In this document: positions 41,570 to 50,140 of the stretch, in pieces
How the letters are laid out: each line of letters opens with the position of its first letter
Position numbering within the stretch: the stretch's first letter is position 1
NCBI RefSeq assembly: GCF_029392075.1
Contig: NZ_CP113929.1
Location: 1,116,001-1,180,000 of the forward strand
Length of the DNA: 64,000 nucleotides
From: Bifidobacterium sp. ESL0704
GTDB taxonomy: Bacteria; Actinomycetota; Actinomycetes; Actinomycetales; Bifidobacteriaceae
Direction: 5' to 3'
Notes under the pieces: model-generated
Seen by the model: the letters and a program-made list of their open reading frames with translations, nothing else
Told to the model about the DNA's origin: nothing
Database searches by the model: none
Translations under genes and position numbers: made by a program

Positions 41570-41597
41570 AATATATTCTAGCCCAAACTCTCGCCAA
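41570..41597 (-). promoter_or_regulatory. Probable promoter of the HU gene
   Basis: On the minus strand, TTGGCG (-35; plus-strand 41592-41597), a 16-bp spacer, and TATATT (-10; plus-strand 41570-41575), about 55 bp before the start codon. A GC-rich hairpin TACCGC/GCGGTA with a plus-strand T-run (41599-41622) lies just upstream. Confidence 0.6.
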
Positions 41598-41772
41598 ATA
41601 CCGCCGATTGCGGTACTTTTTTCTTTCATTTGTAAAGATTTCGACCTGACAACGGTGTTTTTCATCGCATTGGAAGAAAAATAGCTGATTGGAAGGGCTG
41701 AGGCCGGATTCCAAGCGGAATTCCGGCCAAGGGCACTCCATTGACGGCATCAATGCGATTATTACGATCGGT

Positions 41773-44304
41773 TTAGAGAAGATTGTGGTGATCAAGCCGT
41801 TTCATGGCCATCGCACCGATCGGGATGCGCAGCCAGTAGAAACCGACTCGATAGAGCAACGTGGCGCTCAACGCGACGGCCGGAGGCACGCCGATGGAGG
41901 TGAACGCGAAGGTCAGTGCGGCCTCGACCGCCCCCAAGCCGCCGGGTGTGGGGGCCGCGCTGCCGAGCGTGTTGGCCAGAAGGAAGACGAAGATGGTCTC
42001 CAACGCGTTCGAGGAGTTGCCGAAAGCCATCAGTGCCGCCCAGAAGCCAAGGCCGGTGGCGATATTCAGGATCAGTGCGCCGCAGATGCCAATGGCAAGT
42101 TTGCGCGGCTGTGTCAGGACTTCTACCAATTGATGGGCATAGGAACGCAGCAGCGGCAGATATTTGTCGACGATCATGCGCCTGATCGGAGTGATGGCCA
42201 TGCATAGGCACAACAGCAGCACGATGGCACCGATGACTACCACCAATGTGTTCGTCGGCACCATGCCGGAGAACATGTTTCGTCCGGTGAACAGCCCCAT
42301 GATCAACAGCAATACGATGGTCGTCAGGCCTTGCACCGCCCAGGTCACCGACATGATGGCGGTGGCGGCGGTGTTCTTGTATCCGTTCTTGCGCAGGAAC
42401 TGGAGGTTGACGAACGCAGGGCCTACGCCGGCCGGCATGGAGACCGCGGTGAAGCCGGAAGCGGCCTGTGAACAGAAGAGGTCGAACCAGTGTCGTTTCC
42501 CGCGCTCCATGAACGATCCGAGGGTGATGGCCGACCCGGCCCAGGCAAGCATGGAGAGCAGCAGACAGGCCAATGCCCAGCCGAGATTGGCGTGGCGCAC
42601 GGCATCGATGACTTCGTTGGGCCTCAACTGCGTGAAGATGACGGCGACGGCGATGATGAGCAGCGTGATCGAAACGAACGATTTGACGTTGAAACGGGCC
42701 AGGGTCACCGGTTCCGCCGAATCGGGCTCATCGTGGGGATCGAGCGTATTCAGCCCGTTGCGCACTTCGCCGAGCAGCTGTTTGTTCCAGCCGGGGAGAT
42801 TGCGCGTGGCCGAGGGGATGGCGATCTTCTGCACGAAGGGGGCCAGGGACACCAGCGTCTGACGGTTCCAGACCTGCAGCGCTGCCTCAATGGCAATCGT
42901 CGGATTGCTGAGCGTGGCGAGCAAGACCAGCAGCTGCACCTTGTCCATGGCGATGTTGGTGCTGCCGCTTGCATAGTCGCCGTTCTGCCAGCCTACGATG
43001 ACATGTTCGCCGTGAATCTGGGCGAGGGTATCGGGGATGATGCGCCTGTGGGTGTAGCCCCGGCTGTTCGCCCGGTCAAGATAAGCCATGTAATCGACCA
43101 TGGCTTCCTTGGTGAGGCTGCCGATGTCGGTGGGGCTTGGGGTGTCGGCGACGTCCAGCACCAGTACCGAAGATTCCTCGCTGTCCATCACTCCGTAAGG
43201 GCTGGGTGCGGTCAGGCCGGCGGATCGAAGGCCCAGAAGCATCGAAAAATGGTGGTGGACGGCGTCACTGGCCGAACGGTCCCGCCGTATGGCGACACCG
43301 GTGAACCGAAATCCCTGCCACAGTTGGTTCAGGTAACCCGCCGCGTGCGGCAAAGAGTCCAGCACGGAGATGATATAGCGCTTGCCGTGTACGTCTTTGG
43401 CGTCGTAGATACGGGAGTTTTCGATAAGATCGTCGTCAAGTCTTGTTTTGCGGGTCCCGATTTCGTCGGCTTCCTCGCGCCGATGCAGTTCGGTAAGGTT
43501 GAGACCGATGTTGCCTGCCGCCTGAACGATGCCGGAGCCCCATAGTCCTTGGGTCCGGGTTCCCATCGCAAAGCGCAGCACCAGACCGATGACGCGACCC
43601 ACCGCGAAGGATACGATGGTTCCGGCGACCGAATGCCATGAGACGATGACGAAAATCGCAGCCGCGACAAACAGCGTGTTCCAGCCCCATTTGACCGAGG
43701 AGCGGGAACGTTTCGGCCCGGCGACGCTCAAAAACGCGCCGATACCCGCATAGAAGTCGGGAAGCATCGCCGGCCCCGCGCCTTCACTGGATCGCACGGC
43801 ATCCATCAACGTGGGCACGCCTATATGGGCCAGCAGGAAGGAAAGACCGAGAATAAGGGCATACCCGCAAAACAGTGCCACGACCGAAACCGCGGCCTGG
43901 AACCATTCCCTGTTGATGAGCAGGTGGACCAGCACGCTGATGATGATGACGAAACTGAGGAACTGCTGAAGCACGGAAACCGGCAGATCCATCAGCCAGG
44001 TAAAAGCCTGTCCGGCGGTTCTGGCGTCGTGCTCGACACCGGTGGTGATGCCGTGCAGGTAAGTGGCGACGACGATGACGACGACCGCCAAGATCAGAGC
44101 CGCCACGGCATGGATCAGATCATTGGCGTTGTGGGCACGACGAGGAGCGACGTCATCGATGTCGACCTCGTCGTGCGGCGCTGACTGCTCTGGCGGAGCT
44201 GCATCGGACGGCTGTATGGGATTGCGCGCCTTGCCTGACGCGCAATCCGACTCCGTTGGGAAAGACCTCTCCGAAACCGATGAAGAGGGTGTTTTGTCGC
44301 TCAT
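41773..44304 (-). CDS. Large membrane protein: kinase-like domain plus flippase-like (LPG-synthase TM) domain
   Basis: 843 residues. A disordered N-terminus (~60) is followed by several membrane helices (first LIHAVAALILAVVVIVVATYL). A soluble domain at about 270-520 resembles a small-molecule or protein kinase, with SSVLVLDVAD and the catalytic-loop-like GYTHRRIIPDTLAQI, but key Asp/Asn residues are replaced. From about 548 to 830 there are 7-8 helices of the lysylphosphatidylglycerol-synthase TM/YbhN family, including SMPAGVGPAFVNLQFLRKNG and GSAAPTPGGLGAVEAALTFA. Probably moves or senses a lipid or glycan precursor; not resolved. Its ATG overlaps the purB stop (ATGA). Confidence 0.8.
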   Translation of the reverse strand: MSDKTPSSSVSERSFPTESDCASGKARNPIQPSDAAPPEQSAPHDEVDIDDVAPRRAHNANDLIHAVAALILAVVVIVVATYLHGITTGVEHDARTAGQAFTWLMDLPVSVLQQFLSFVIIISVLVHLLINREWFQAAVSVVALFCGYALILGLSFLLAHIGVPTLMDAVRSSEGAGPAMLPDFYAGIGAFLSVAGPKRSRSSVKWGWNTLFVAAAIFVIVSWHSVAGTIVSFAVGRVIGLVLRFAMGTRTQGLWGSGIVQAAGNIGLNLTELHRREEADEIGTRKTRLDDDLIENSRIYDAKDVHGKRYIISVLDSLPHAAGYLNQLWQGFRFTGVAIRRDRSASDAVHHHFSMLLGLRSAGLTAPSPYGVMDSEESSVLVLDVADTPSPTDIGSLTKEAMVDYMAYLDRANSRGYTHRRIIPDTLAQIHGEHVIVGWQNGDYASGSTNIAMDKVQLLVLLATLSNPTIAIEAALQVWNRQTLVSLAPFVQKIAIPSATRNLPGWNKQLLGEVRNGLNTLDPHDEPDSAEPVTLARFNVKSFVSITLLIIAVAVIFTQLRPNEVIDAVRHANLGWALACLLLSMLAWAGSAITLGSFMERGKRHWFDLFCSQAASGFTAVSMPAGVGPAFVNLQFLRKNGYKNTAATAIMSVTWAVQGLTTIVLLLIMGLFTGRNMFSGMVPTNTLVVVIGAIVLLLCLCMAITPIRRMIVDKYLPLLRSYAHQLVEVLTQPRKLAIGICGALILNIATGLGFWAALMAFGNSSNALETIFVFLLANTLGSAAPTPGGLGAVEAALTFAFTSIGVPPAVALSATLLYRVGFYWLRIPIGAMAMKRLDHHNLL

Positions 44305-45746
44305 TGCCCGTCAAAACCTACCAGTTGCGCCGCCAAACCGGTATAGGTCTGCGGGGTGAGGGCTTTGAGACGTGCGGCGGTCGCCTCGTCGAAATCCATC
44401 GAATCGATGAACGATTCGATGTCGGCCTTGGATATGCTTTTGCCGCGCATGAGCTCTTTGACCTTTTCGTACGGGCGTTCCATGCCTTTGCGCCCGGAGA
44501 ATTCCTGGGCGCGCATGGCTGTCTGGATCGGCTCGCCGAGCACCTCCCAGTTGTCATCGAGTTCGCGGGCGATGACCTCGAAATTGGGATGGATGGATTT
44601 GAGCCCGCCGAGCAGGTTGTCGAGTGCCAGCAGGGAATAGCCGAGTGCCGCGCCGATGTTGCGCTGCGTGGTGGAATCGGTCAGATCGCGCTGCCAGCGG
44701 CTTTCGACCAGAGTGCTGGAAAGGGTGTCAAGGAACGAGCAGGAGAGCTCGAGGTTCGCTTCGGCGTTCTCGAAACGAATCGGGTTGACCTTGTGGGGCA
44801 TGGTCGACGATCCGGTCGCGCCTTTGACGGGCACCTGGGCGAAGACGCCGCGGGAGATGTACATCCAGATGTCCACCGCGAGATTGTGGAGGATTCGGTT
44901 GGCGTGGCTGATGGTGCCATAGAGTTCTGCCTGCCAGTCGTGGCTTTCAATCTGGGTGGTCAGCGGATTCCATGTCAGCGACATGCGATTGGTGACGAAT
45001 TCACGCGAGATGGCCAACCAATCGGCCTGCGGGCAGGCGATGGTATGCGCGCCGAACGTACCGGTGGCGCCGTTGAGTTTGCCCAGGTATTCCTGTTGAC
45101 CGACATGTGTCAATTGACGGTTCAGGCGATGGACGAAGACCGCGAGCTCCTTGCCCAGGGTCGTTGGGGTCGCCGGCTGGCCGTGGGTCAGGGCGAGCAA
45201 CGGCAGGTCCTTGAATTCCTCGGCCTTTCCGGCGAGGAAATTCGTCAGTTCCCGGGCTTTCGGAAGCCACACCAACGTGACGGCCTTCTTGATGCAGCGG
45301 GCGTTGGCCAGGTTGTTGATGTCTTCGGAAGTGCATGCGAAATGCACCAGCGTCTTGAGGTTCGGCAGTTGCGTCTCGGCTCCGAGAACGCTTGACGCGC
45401 GCTCAAGCTCGTCATCGATGTAGTATTCGACGGCCTTGACGTCGTGATGCGTCTTGGCCTCATAAGCCGCGTGGCGTGCGATGCCTTCGGCGCCGAAATT
45501 CTCGGGGATGTCGCGCAGATAGGCGATCTCGGCCGGTGTCAGGGGCTTGAGCCCGTCAAGAACCGGCGTATTGCCGTTGCCGTCGAAACCGTTGGCCAGA
45601 AGAATCATCCATTCAATCTCGACGGTGATTCGTTCGCGGTTCAATGCGGGTTCACTCAGATATTCGACGAGTGGGGCGGTCTGCTTGTGGTAACGTCCGT
45701 CCAGTGAGGTTAACGCGATTGCCGGTGAAATTTGAGTCAGCTGCAT
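44301..45746 (-). CDS. purB: Adenylosuccinate lyase
   Basis: Acts twice in purine synthesis: SAICAR to AICAR, and adenylosuccinate to AMP. 481 residues, of the longer E. coli-like type. Motifs: SLDGRYHKQTAPL, ACTSEDINNLA, LTHGQPATPTTLGKE, and the signature KGATGSSTMPHKVNPIRFEN with the catalytic serine loop. AAGGTAAGGG precedes the ATG. It lies 42 bases after the VWA operon and is translationally coupled to the membrane-protein gene after it. Confidence 0.96.
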   Translation of the reverse strand: MQLTQISPAIALTSLDGRYHKQTAPLVEYLSEPALNRERITVEIEWMILLANGFDGNGNTPVLDGLKPLTPAEIAYLRDIPENFGAEGIARHAAYEAKTHHDVKAVEYYIDDELERASSVLGAETQLPNLKTLVHFACTSEDINNLANARCIKKAVTLVWLPKARELTNFLAGKAEEFKDLPLLALTHGQPATPTTLGKELAVFVHRLNRQLTHVGQQEYLGKLNGATGTFGAHTIACPQADWLAISREFVTNRMSLTWNPLTTQIESHDWQAELYGTISHANRILHNLAVDIWMYISRGVFAQVPVKGATGSSTMPHKVNPIRFENAEANLELSCSFLDTLSSTLVESRWQRDLTDSTTQRNIGAALGYSLLALDNLLGGLKSIHPNFEVIARELDDNWEVLGEPIQTAMRAQEFSGRKGMERPYEKVKELMRGKSISKADIESFIDSMDFDEATAARLKALTPQTYTGLAAQLVGFDGQ

Positions 45747-45788
45747 AAGCCCTTACCTTAGCGCAACCCGTTGTCTGAACGACTATCC

Positions 45789-46457
45789 TCACCAGGGTTT
45801 GACGTCGGCGCCTTCGTCGCTTGTTGTCGGTGCTTTCCTGTTTGTGTTGACCGGGCCATTGGGCTGATTGGCCTTCAGCGTTTCCTCGACCTGCCTTCGC
45901 TGCTCGTCGCTCAGCCCCTGGTTGTCGCCTTTGCCGGAATCGGAAGAGCGTGAGCCTTTGCCCTTGGCCGCGTGCCCATCGCCTTTTCCAGCGCCTTCGG
46001 TACTGGCTATCTTGTGCTTGACGGTGGTGCTGAGTTTGCCGGAGATGTCGCTGTTGGCGTTGATGAGACCCTTTGTTTTGGGGGTGAGCAGGATGCCCAG
46101 ATGGCGGGCGTTGTCGAATTGGGCGTTGGCCTGGTCGAGTTGCGCTTTGAGCCGTTGCGGATCGGCATTCGGCTTCTTGGCGTATTCCAGGCTGGCGTTC
46201 AGCGATGCCGTGGCCTGATTGTAGGTGTCTATGGCTGTCATGTTCGCCAAAAGCACCCCTGCGACGACGAGGGAAATCGCCGCGGCTATCCCCATGGTGA
46301 TTCGGGCAGGCAATGATGCCATTGCCGGCTGTTTTCCCTCATTGTCCTTCGACGCTCGCGAGGAATCGTTCGTGCCGTGGTGTTTGCGGGCCTGAGTCGT
46401 TTTGGCAGACGCTGCGGCAGGTCGTGGAAAAGAGGGCGGATTGTTGTTCTTCTTCAC
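45789..46457 (-). CDS. Single-pass membrane protein of the MoxR/VWA operon, unknown function
   Basis: 222 residues. Basic, disordered N-terminus, one membrane helix (about 52-74, ITMGIAAAISLVVAGVLLA), then a probable extracellular coiled helix (NASLEYAKKPNADPQRLKAQL) and a Gly/Lys/Ser-rich tail ending in DVKPW. No recognised enzyme motif. Last of six genes joined by overlaps; its ATG overlaps the preceding stop by 4 bases. Likely a structural partner of the VWA proteins (inference from position). Confidence 0.75.
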   Translation of the reverse strand: MKKNNNPPSFPRPAAASAKTTQARKHHGTNDSSRASKDNEGKQPAMASLPARITMGIAAAISLVVAGVLLANMTAIDTYNQATASLNASLEYAKKPNADPQRLKAQLDQANAQFDNARHLGILLTPKTKGLINANSDISGKLSTTVKHKIASTEGAGKGDGHAAKGKGSRSSDSGKGDNQGLSDEQRRQVEETLKANQPNGPVNTNRKAPTTSDEGADVKPW

Positions 46458-47512
46458 AGCAGCCTCCTAGAGTTCGCCAGCCAACTGCCCATTTCCATTG
46501 CCAGAAGAAGGGTCAAGACCATGGATAACGGCCAGACCGCAGGCATTACGCGTTCGCGTCGTTTGGGTGTGTTCACGGTTCTGAAATGCTTGGAGACCGA
46601 AGCCACGGAAGCCCGGTCAAGTCGGTGGGTGGGCCCGAGCACGATGCATTTCCCGCTCATTTCGTCGGCGATCTCACCCAGGTTCTTGTCATTCATTTTA
46701 GAGATGCCCGGTTGTCCGGTAGCGGGGTCCTTCACCCAAGCCTGCCCGCCGGTATCGGATTGGTCGGTCGGTGAGTGGGAGGGGCCTGCCTTCACTTCCG
46801 GGATTTGCCCGCCCTGGGCACTGCCGACGGCGAGGGTAAAGGCATCGTCGAGATATGCTCGAAGCGAAGAGAAGGTTCGGCGTGAACCGGCGCTCGTCTG
46901 CTCGCCGTCAGATATGTAATATAGTACGATCTTATCCTGCGGATGAGCGGAGCGCATCGCCTTGAGTGTTACCAGCAACGGGTCGATGGGGGCGTCCAGA
47001 TTCGACCCGGCAGACACCGCGGTCGGTTCCGTGCGAAGCCCGGAAGCCCAATTGCGAATGGCACCGACATCCGGGGTGAGCGGTACGTCCAAGGTGGCGT
47101 TGGCCCCGAAGTGCAAGGCCGCAAAGCTCGAATTGTCGTAGATGCCGGTCAAATCGTCGATGGCTTTCTTGGCGACTTCCAGCCGTGTCAGCGTTGTGGC
47201 CGAACCGTATTGGGCATCCTTGACGGCCATCGAACCGGTCACATCGGTTGCGATGACCACGTCGGTGGTGTTCACCGCCCTGCTTGTCGTGCTGGCGACG
47301 GTCGAGGGGGTCAATGCCAGGAGCGCGATGATGATGCAGATGGCACAGCGGCGCACGCATGACCACAGCGTTTCGTCGCTTTGGCCTTTTCGACGTCGAT
47401 GAACGATGACTACGGCAATGGCAAAACCGAGCATGACAAGGGCGATGGCGATGCCGGCAGGCCATCCGAGTGAGGGATTGAAACGCAAGTTCATCAGGTG
47501 TTCGAGGTTCAT
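46454..47512 (-). CDS. von Willebrand factor A-domain membrane protein (second VWA gene)
   Basis: 352 residues. Membrane helices near residues 16-38 and 52-70, a VWA domain with the MIDAS motif DVTGSM in VVIATDVTGSMAVKDA, the threonine region TLDVPLTPD, and YYISDGEQTSAGS (the MIDAS aspartate region), then a C-terminal helix. The layout matches BatA/Rv1481-type proteins. ATG 47512 overlaps the first VWA stop by 4 bases; an upstream extension of the frame to 47578 would lie inside that gene and is rejected. Confidence 0.87.
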   Translation of the reverse strand: MNLEHLMNLRFNPSLGWPAGIAIALVMLGFAIAVVIVHRRRKGQSDETLWSCVRRCAICIIIALLALTPSTVASTTSRAVNTTDVVIATDVTGSMAVKDAQYGSATTLTRLEVAKKAIDDLTGIYDNSSFAALHFGANATLDVPLTPDVGAIRNWASGLRTEPTAVSAGSNLDAPIDPLLVTLKAMRSAHPQDKIVLYYISDGEQTSAGSRRTFSSLRAYLDDAFTLAVGSAQGGQIPEVKAGPSHSPTDQSDTGGQAWVKDPATGQPGISKMNDKNLGEIADEMSGKCIVLGPTHRLDRASVASVSKHFRTVNTPKRRERVMPAVWPLSMVLTLLLAMEMGSWLANSRRLL

Positions 47513-48576
47513 CGTTTGAGTCTCCAAGCCAGGCTTATCCAGACCGCCGCCAGCAGCGCCAATGCCAGTGTCCACCAACCCGGGGCATCGACGAGGGCCG
47601 CCTTGCGGATTCTTCGTTCGTCTCGGTTCTTTCGTTTTTCGATAGTCTGGACGAGGTTTTCTATCGACTTGCCGGAATGCACGGAGAAATACGAACCGCC
47701 GTGCGAGGTGATGTCGCGTTGCATTTCCGTGGTCGTCCTGTCGTTTTCGCTGCTCGCCGGCCCGGCATACAGGCCGTCGACAACGATTCCTGCCTTGTGC
47801 GTCAGATCCAGGGCCGAACCCAACGTATAGTTCGATTTGCCGGAAAAATTATCGGTGGCGAGCACGATTGAGGCCTTGCCCGTCTCGTCTTTGGACCGAT
47901 TGTCCGATCCGAAAGTGAAACCGGGCAGCATGGCCGCGCAACTGACAAGACCGTCGCCTATCAGGCTGGTCTTGTCCTTGCGGTTCTGGGTGCCTTCGAT
48001 AAGGTCGGAGAACTTCTGCAGGGTACGGGGATCGGTTTTGTCGATTTTGTCCTGGGAGGAGATGCTTGCCAGGATGTCGCTCGCGTTTTTAAGTTGCCCT
48101 GAAACCAGCTGATAGTCGTCGGTCAACGGAAAAAGGGTTCGGGAAGTCGAATTGAAGAGGCTCAGGCCGATGCGTTCGCCCTTGAAATTCGATACCAGTC
48201 GTTGATAGGATGCGAGGACTTCATGATCGTATGACAACATGGAAGGGGAGACGTCCAGGCACAAAACGATATCGCGGTTGCTCGCTCTTTCGTCGGCCTC
48301 ATCGACCGTGGAAGGCCTGGAAATCGTGGCCGAGGAGACCAGAAGGGCCATCGCCAAAACGACCACCGCCACACGGCTCAGCACCCGCCACTGCCGGAAC
48401 AGTTCATCCACATGTTCGGTATTGAGGTCATCGTCAAGGTCGAAAACCGGGATTTGGGGTGACTTGCTCGGCCGGCGCATGCACACCAGCTGCCATGCGG
48501 CGATGAGGACGATTGCGGCTACGAGCCCGATTGCGCCGGCCCACGGCCAATGCCATTCGAGGTTCATTTCCGCCAC
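47509..48576 (-). CDS. von Willebrand factor A-domain membrane protein (first VWA gene)
   Basis: 355 residues (start at 48576 or 48567). N-terminal helix, second helix RVAVVVLAMALLVSSATI, VWA domain with MIDAS DVSPSM in DIVLCLDVSPSMLSYDHE, SLFNSTSRTLFPLTDD, and IVLATDNFSGKSNYTLG, then a C-terminal membrane anchor WWTLALALLAAVWISLAWRL. Fits the Bat-type metal-dependent adhesion proteins partnered with MoxR ATPases. Overlaps both neighbours. Confidence 0.87.
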   Translation of the reverse strand: MAEMNLEWHWPWAGAIGLVAAIVLIAAWQLVCMRRPSKSPQIPVFDLDDDLNTEHVDELFRQWRVLSRVAVVVLAMALLVSSATISRPSTVDEADERASNRDIVLCLDVSPSMLSYDHEVLASYQRLVSNFKGERIGLSLFNSTSRTLFPLTDDYQLVSGQLKNASDILASISSQDKIDKTDPRTLQKFSDLIEGTQNRKDKTSLIGDGLVSCAAMLPGFTFGSDNRSKDETGKASIVLATDNFSGKSNYTLGSALDLTHKAGIVVDGLYAGPASSENDRTTTEMQRDITSHGGSYFSVHSGKSIENLVQTIEKRKNRDERRIRKAALVDAPGWWTLALALLAAVWISLAWRLKR

Positions 48577-49181
48577 CTCTCAATTAGATTGGAAACCCAT
48601 TCGGCAGCCTGTTCCACGCTGATGTCACGCGCCTGCTCATGATGCTCGATATCTGCGAATTCCGGAGGATAAAGCGCGCTGATGGTTTGGCGCAGCAGTT
48701 TCATCCCCGGATCGCACGAAGCGGAGACCGTGATGTGGTTGAGATCCGCCAGCGTGCAGGAACTGATGTTGGTATTGGTCTTCTCGCCTGCAAAATCACG
48801 GGCCACCTGTGCCAGTGCCTGCAAGGCTTCGTCCCTTGACTTCTCGCCCTGCGCCTGCTGCTCTACGATATCGTTGATCCGTTGGCGCCATGCCATTTTG
48901 TCGTTTTGGATGCTATGGGCGCCATGGACTTTGACCGGAGCCTCTTTCCTGGGCTTCGAAAGCACCAATATCGCTATGACAAGGATGACCGCCGCCGCAA
49001 GAAAACATATGAAGGCGACGATGAGCCCGGTCGGCATCGTAATCAGACCTTCGGGCTTGTAATCGGCAATGCTGGCAGTGTTCGCGTGCAGATCGCCAAA
49101 CGTGCCGAGACGGATCGTTCCTTGTTTTTGCGGGGCGGGAATAGAACCGGAAAACGGTAGATGCCGCAGAGTAATAGTCAT
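48564..49181 (-). CDS. Membrane protein in the position of DUF4381-type genes, unknown function
   Basis: 205 residues with one strong membrane helix (about 52-74, LIVAFICFLAAAVILVIAIL). The C-terminal part is helical and ends in SNLIERWRK. The place in the operon, between DUF58 and the first VWA gene, and a Tyr-Pro-Pro motif (LRQTISALYPPEFAD) recall DUF4381-family proteins of Bat operons, but similarity is faint. Overlaps both neighbours by a few bases. Confidence 0.7.
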   Translation of the reverse strand: MTITLRHLPFSGSIPAPQKQGTIRLGTFGDLHANTASIADYKPEGLITMPTGLIVAFICFLAAAVILVIAILVLSKPRKEAPVKVHGAHSIQNDKMAWRQRINDIVEQQAQGEKSRDEALQALAQVARDFAGEKTNTNISSCTLADLNHITVSASCDPGMKLLRQTISALYPPEFADIEHHEQARDISVEQAAEWVSNLIERWRK

Positions 49182-50140
49182 GCCATCCCTCCTGCAGCGA
49201 CGGGGGAGGTCTGCCGTGAGGTGAATGAGGTGCGTTTCAATGTCACGCTCACCAGATGAATGAATTGGGAAAACATGTCCTCGCTCGATGTGGCGCGTAT
49301 CAGTGTGGCATTGCTGGCTTTGAGCTGCTCGCGCAACTGGGCGGTCAGATACCGTCGATGTGTGTCCACGGAATCCGCCGGTTGCCCGCCTATCATGAAT
49401 GCGGGAATGCGTCGTCCTGACAGGCCGTCCGTGACTTGGCCGAACGGGACTTTTCTGAAGGGATTGAGCGTCGTCACGTCAATGAGCATGAGCGGATGCA
49501 TCGCGGCGATGAGTCGTAGGGAATGCAAGTGATCGCCGCTGAGCGCGTGGTCATCGGTGGCGATGACCACCAGCGAACCTTTGTCGTTCAAGGTACGGGC
49601 GTAGGAAAGCAGGGCTTCGAAATTGCGCGGAGGACGATTTTCTGCGCCCACTGCGTCGTCGATGGCCTTCTCGAATTGGGCCAGTCCTCCCTTAAATGGT
49701 TTGCGTATGATGTTCAAGCTGTCCGCGAACACCAGTGAGATCCGGTCGTGGCGCCGGGCGCTCAGGGCGGCGAACATGCACATGGCGTTGCCCGCCACTT
49801 CCGTCGCGGTCTCTCCCGAGGCCGTGCGACCCTGCATCTCCAGACCGTTGTCAAGAAGCAGATGCACGCGCGAGGTCACCAGGCGCTCGCGGTCGATGAC
49901 CATGGGATGGCCTTGTTTGGCGCTGGCCTTCCAATCGATGAGCCTCGCCTCGTCTTCGAGGGTGTAGTCCCTGGTCGACATCGGATCATTGTTCCCGCCA
50001 AGCCGTGATGAGGAGTGTTCGCCTTCGAGCATTCCCAAGGCAAGACGTACCGTAGGCAGGGTAAGCGTCGAGGACAGCGTTTCGATCTGCCGGCGTACCT
50101 TTCTTGACGCAGGTGAGATGTGACGTAGGTCGTGGCTCAT
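49178..50140 (-). CDS. DUF58-domain protein
   Basis: 320 residues. The DUF58 signature is seen as STRDYTLEDEARLIDWKASAK with following VIDRERLVTSRVHLLLDNG, a degenerate VWA-like fold. Such proteins always accompany MoxR ATPases and may link them to targets. Its ATG overlaps the moxR stop (ATGA). No membrane helices seen. Confidence 0.88.
   Translation of the reverse strand: MSHDLRHISPASRKVRRQIETLSSTLTLPTVRLALGMLEGEHSSSRLGGNNDPMSTRDYTLEDEARLIDWKASAKQGHPMVIDRERLVTSRVHLLLDNGLEMQGRTASGETATEVAGNAMCMFAALSARRHDRISLVFADSLNIIRKPFKGGLAQFEKAIDDAVGAENRPPRNFEALLSYARTLNDKGSLVVIATDDHALSGDHLHSLRLIAAMHPLMLIDVTTLNPFRKVPFGQVTDGLSGRRIPAFMIGGQPADSVDTHRRYLTAQLREQLKASNATLIRATSSEDMFSQFIHLVSVTLKRTSFTSRQTSPVAAGGMA

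Noticed and set aside
41599..41622. Plus-strand hairpin with T-run upstream of hup, as terminator of a small RNA
   Set aside because: A TTGAAA-N17-TATTCT promoter would start a transcript of under 40 nt, and no plus-strand gene ends here; the minus-strand hup promoter explains the AT-rich boxes better.
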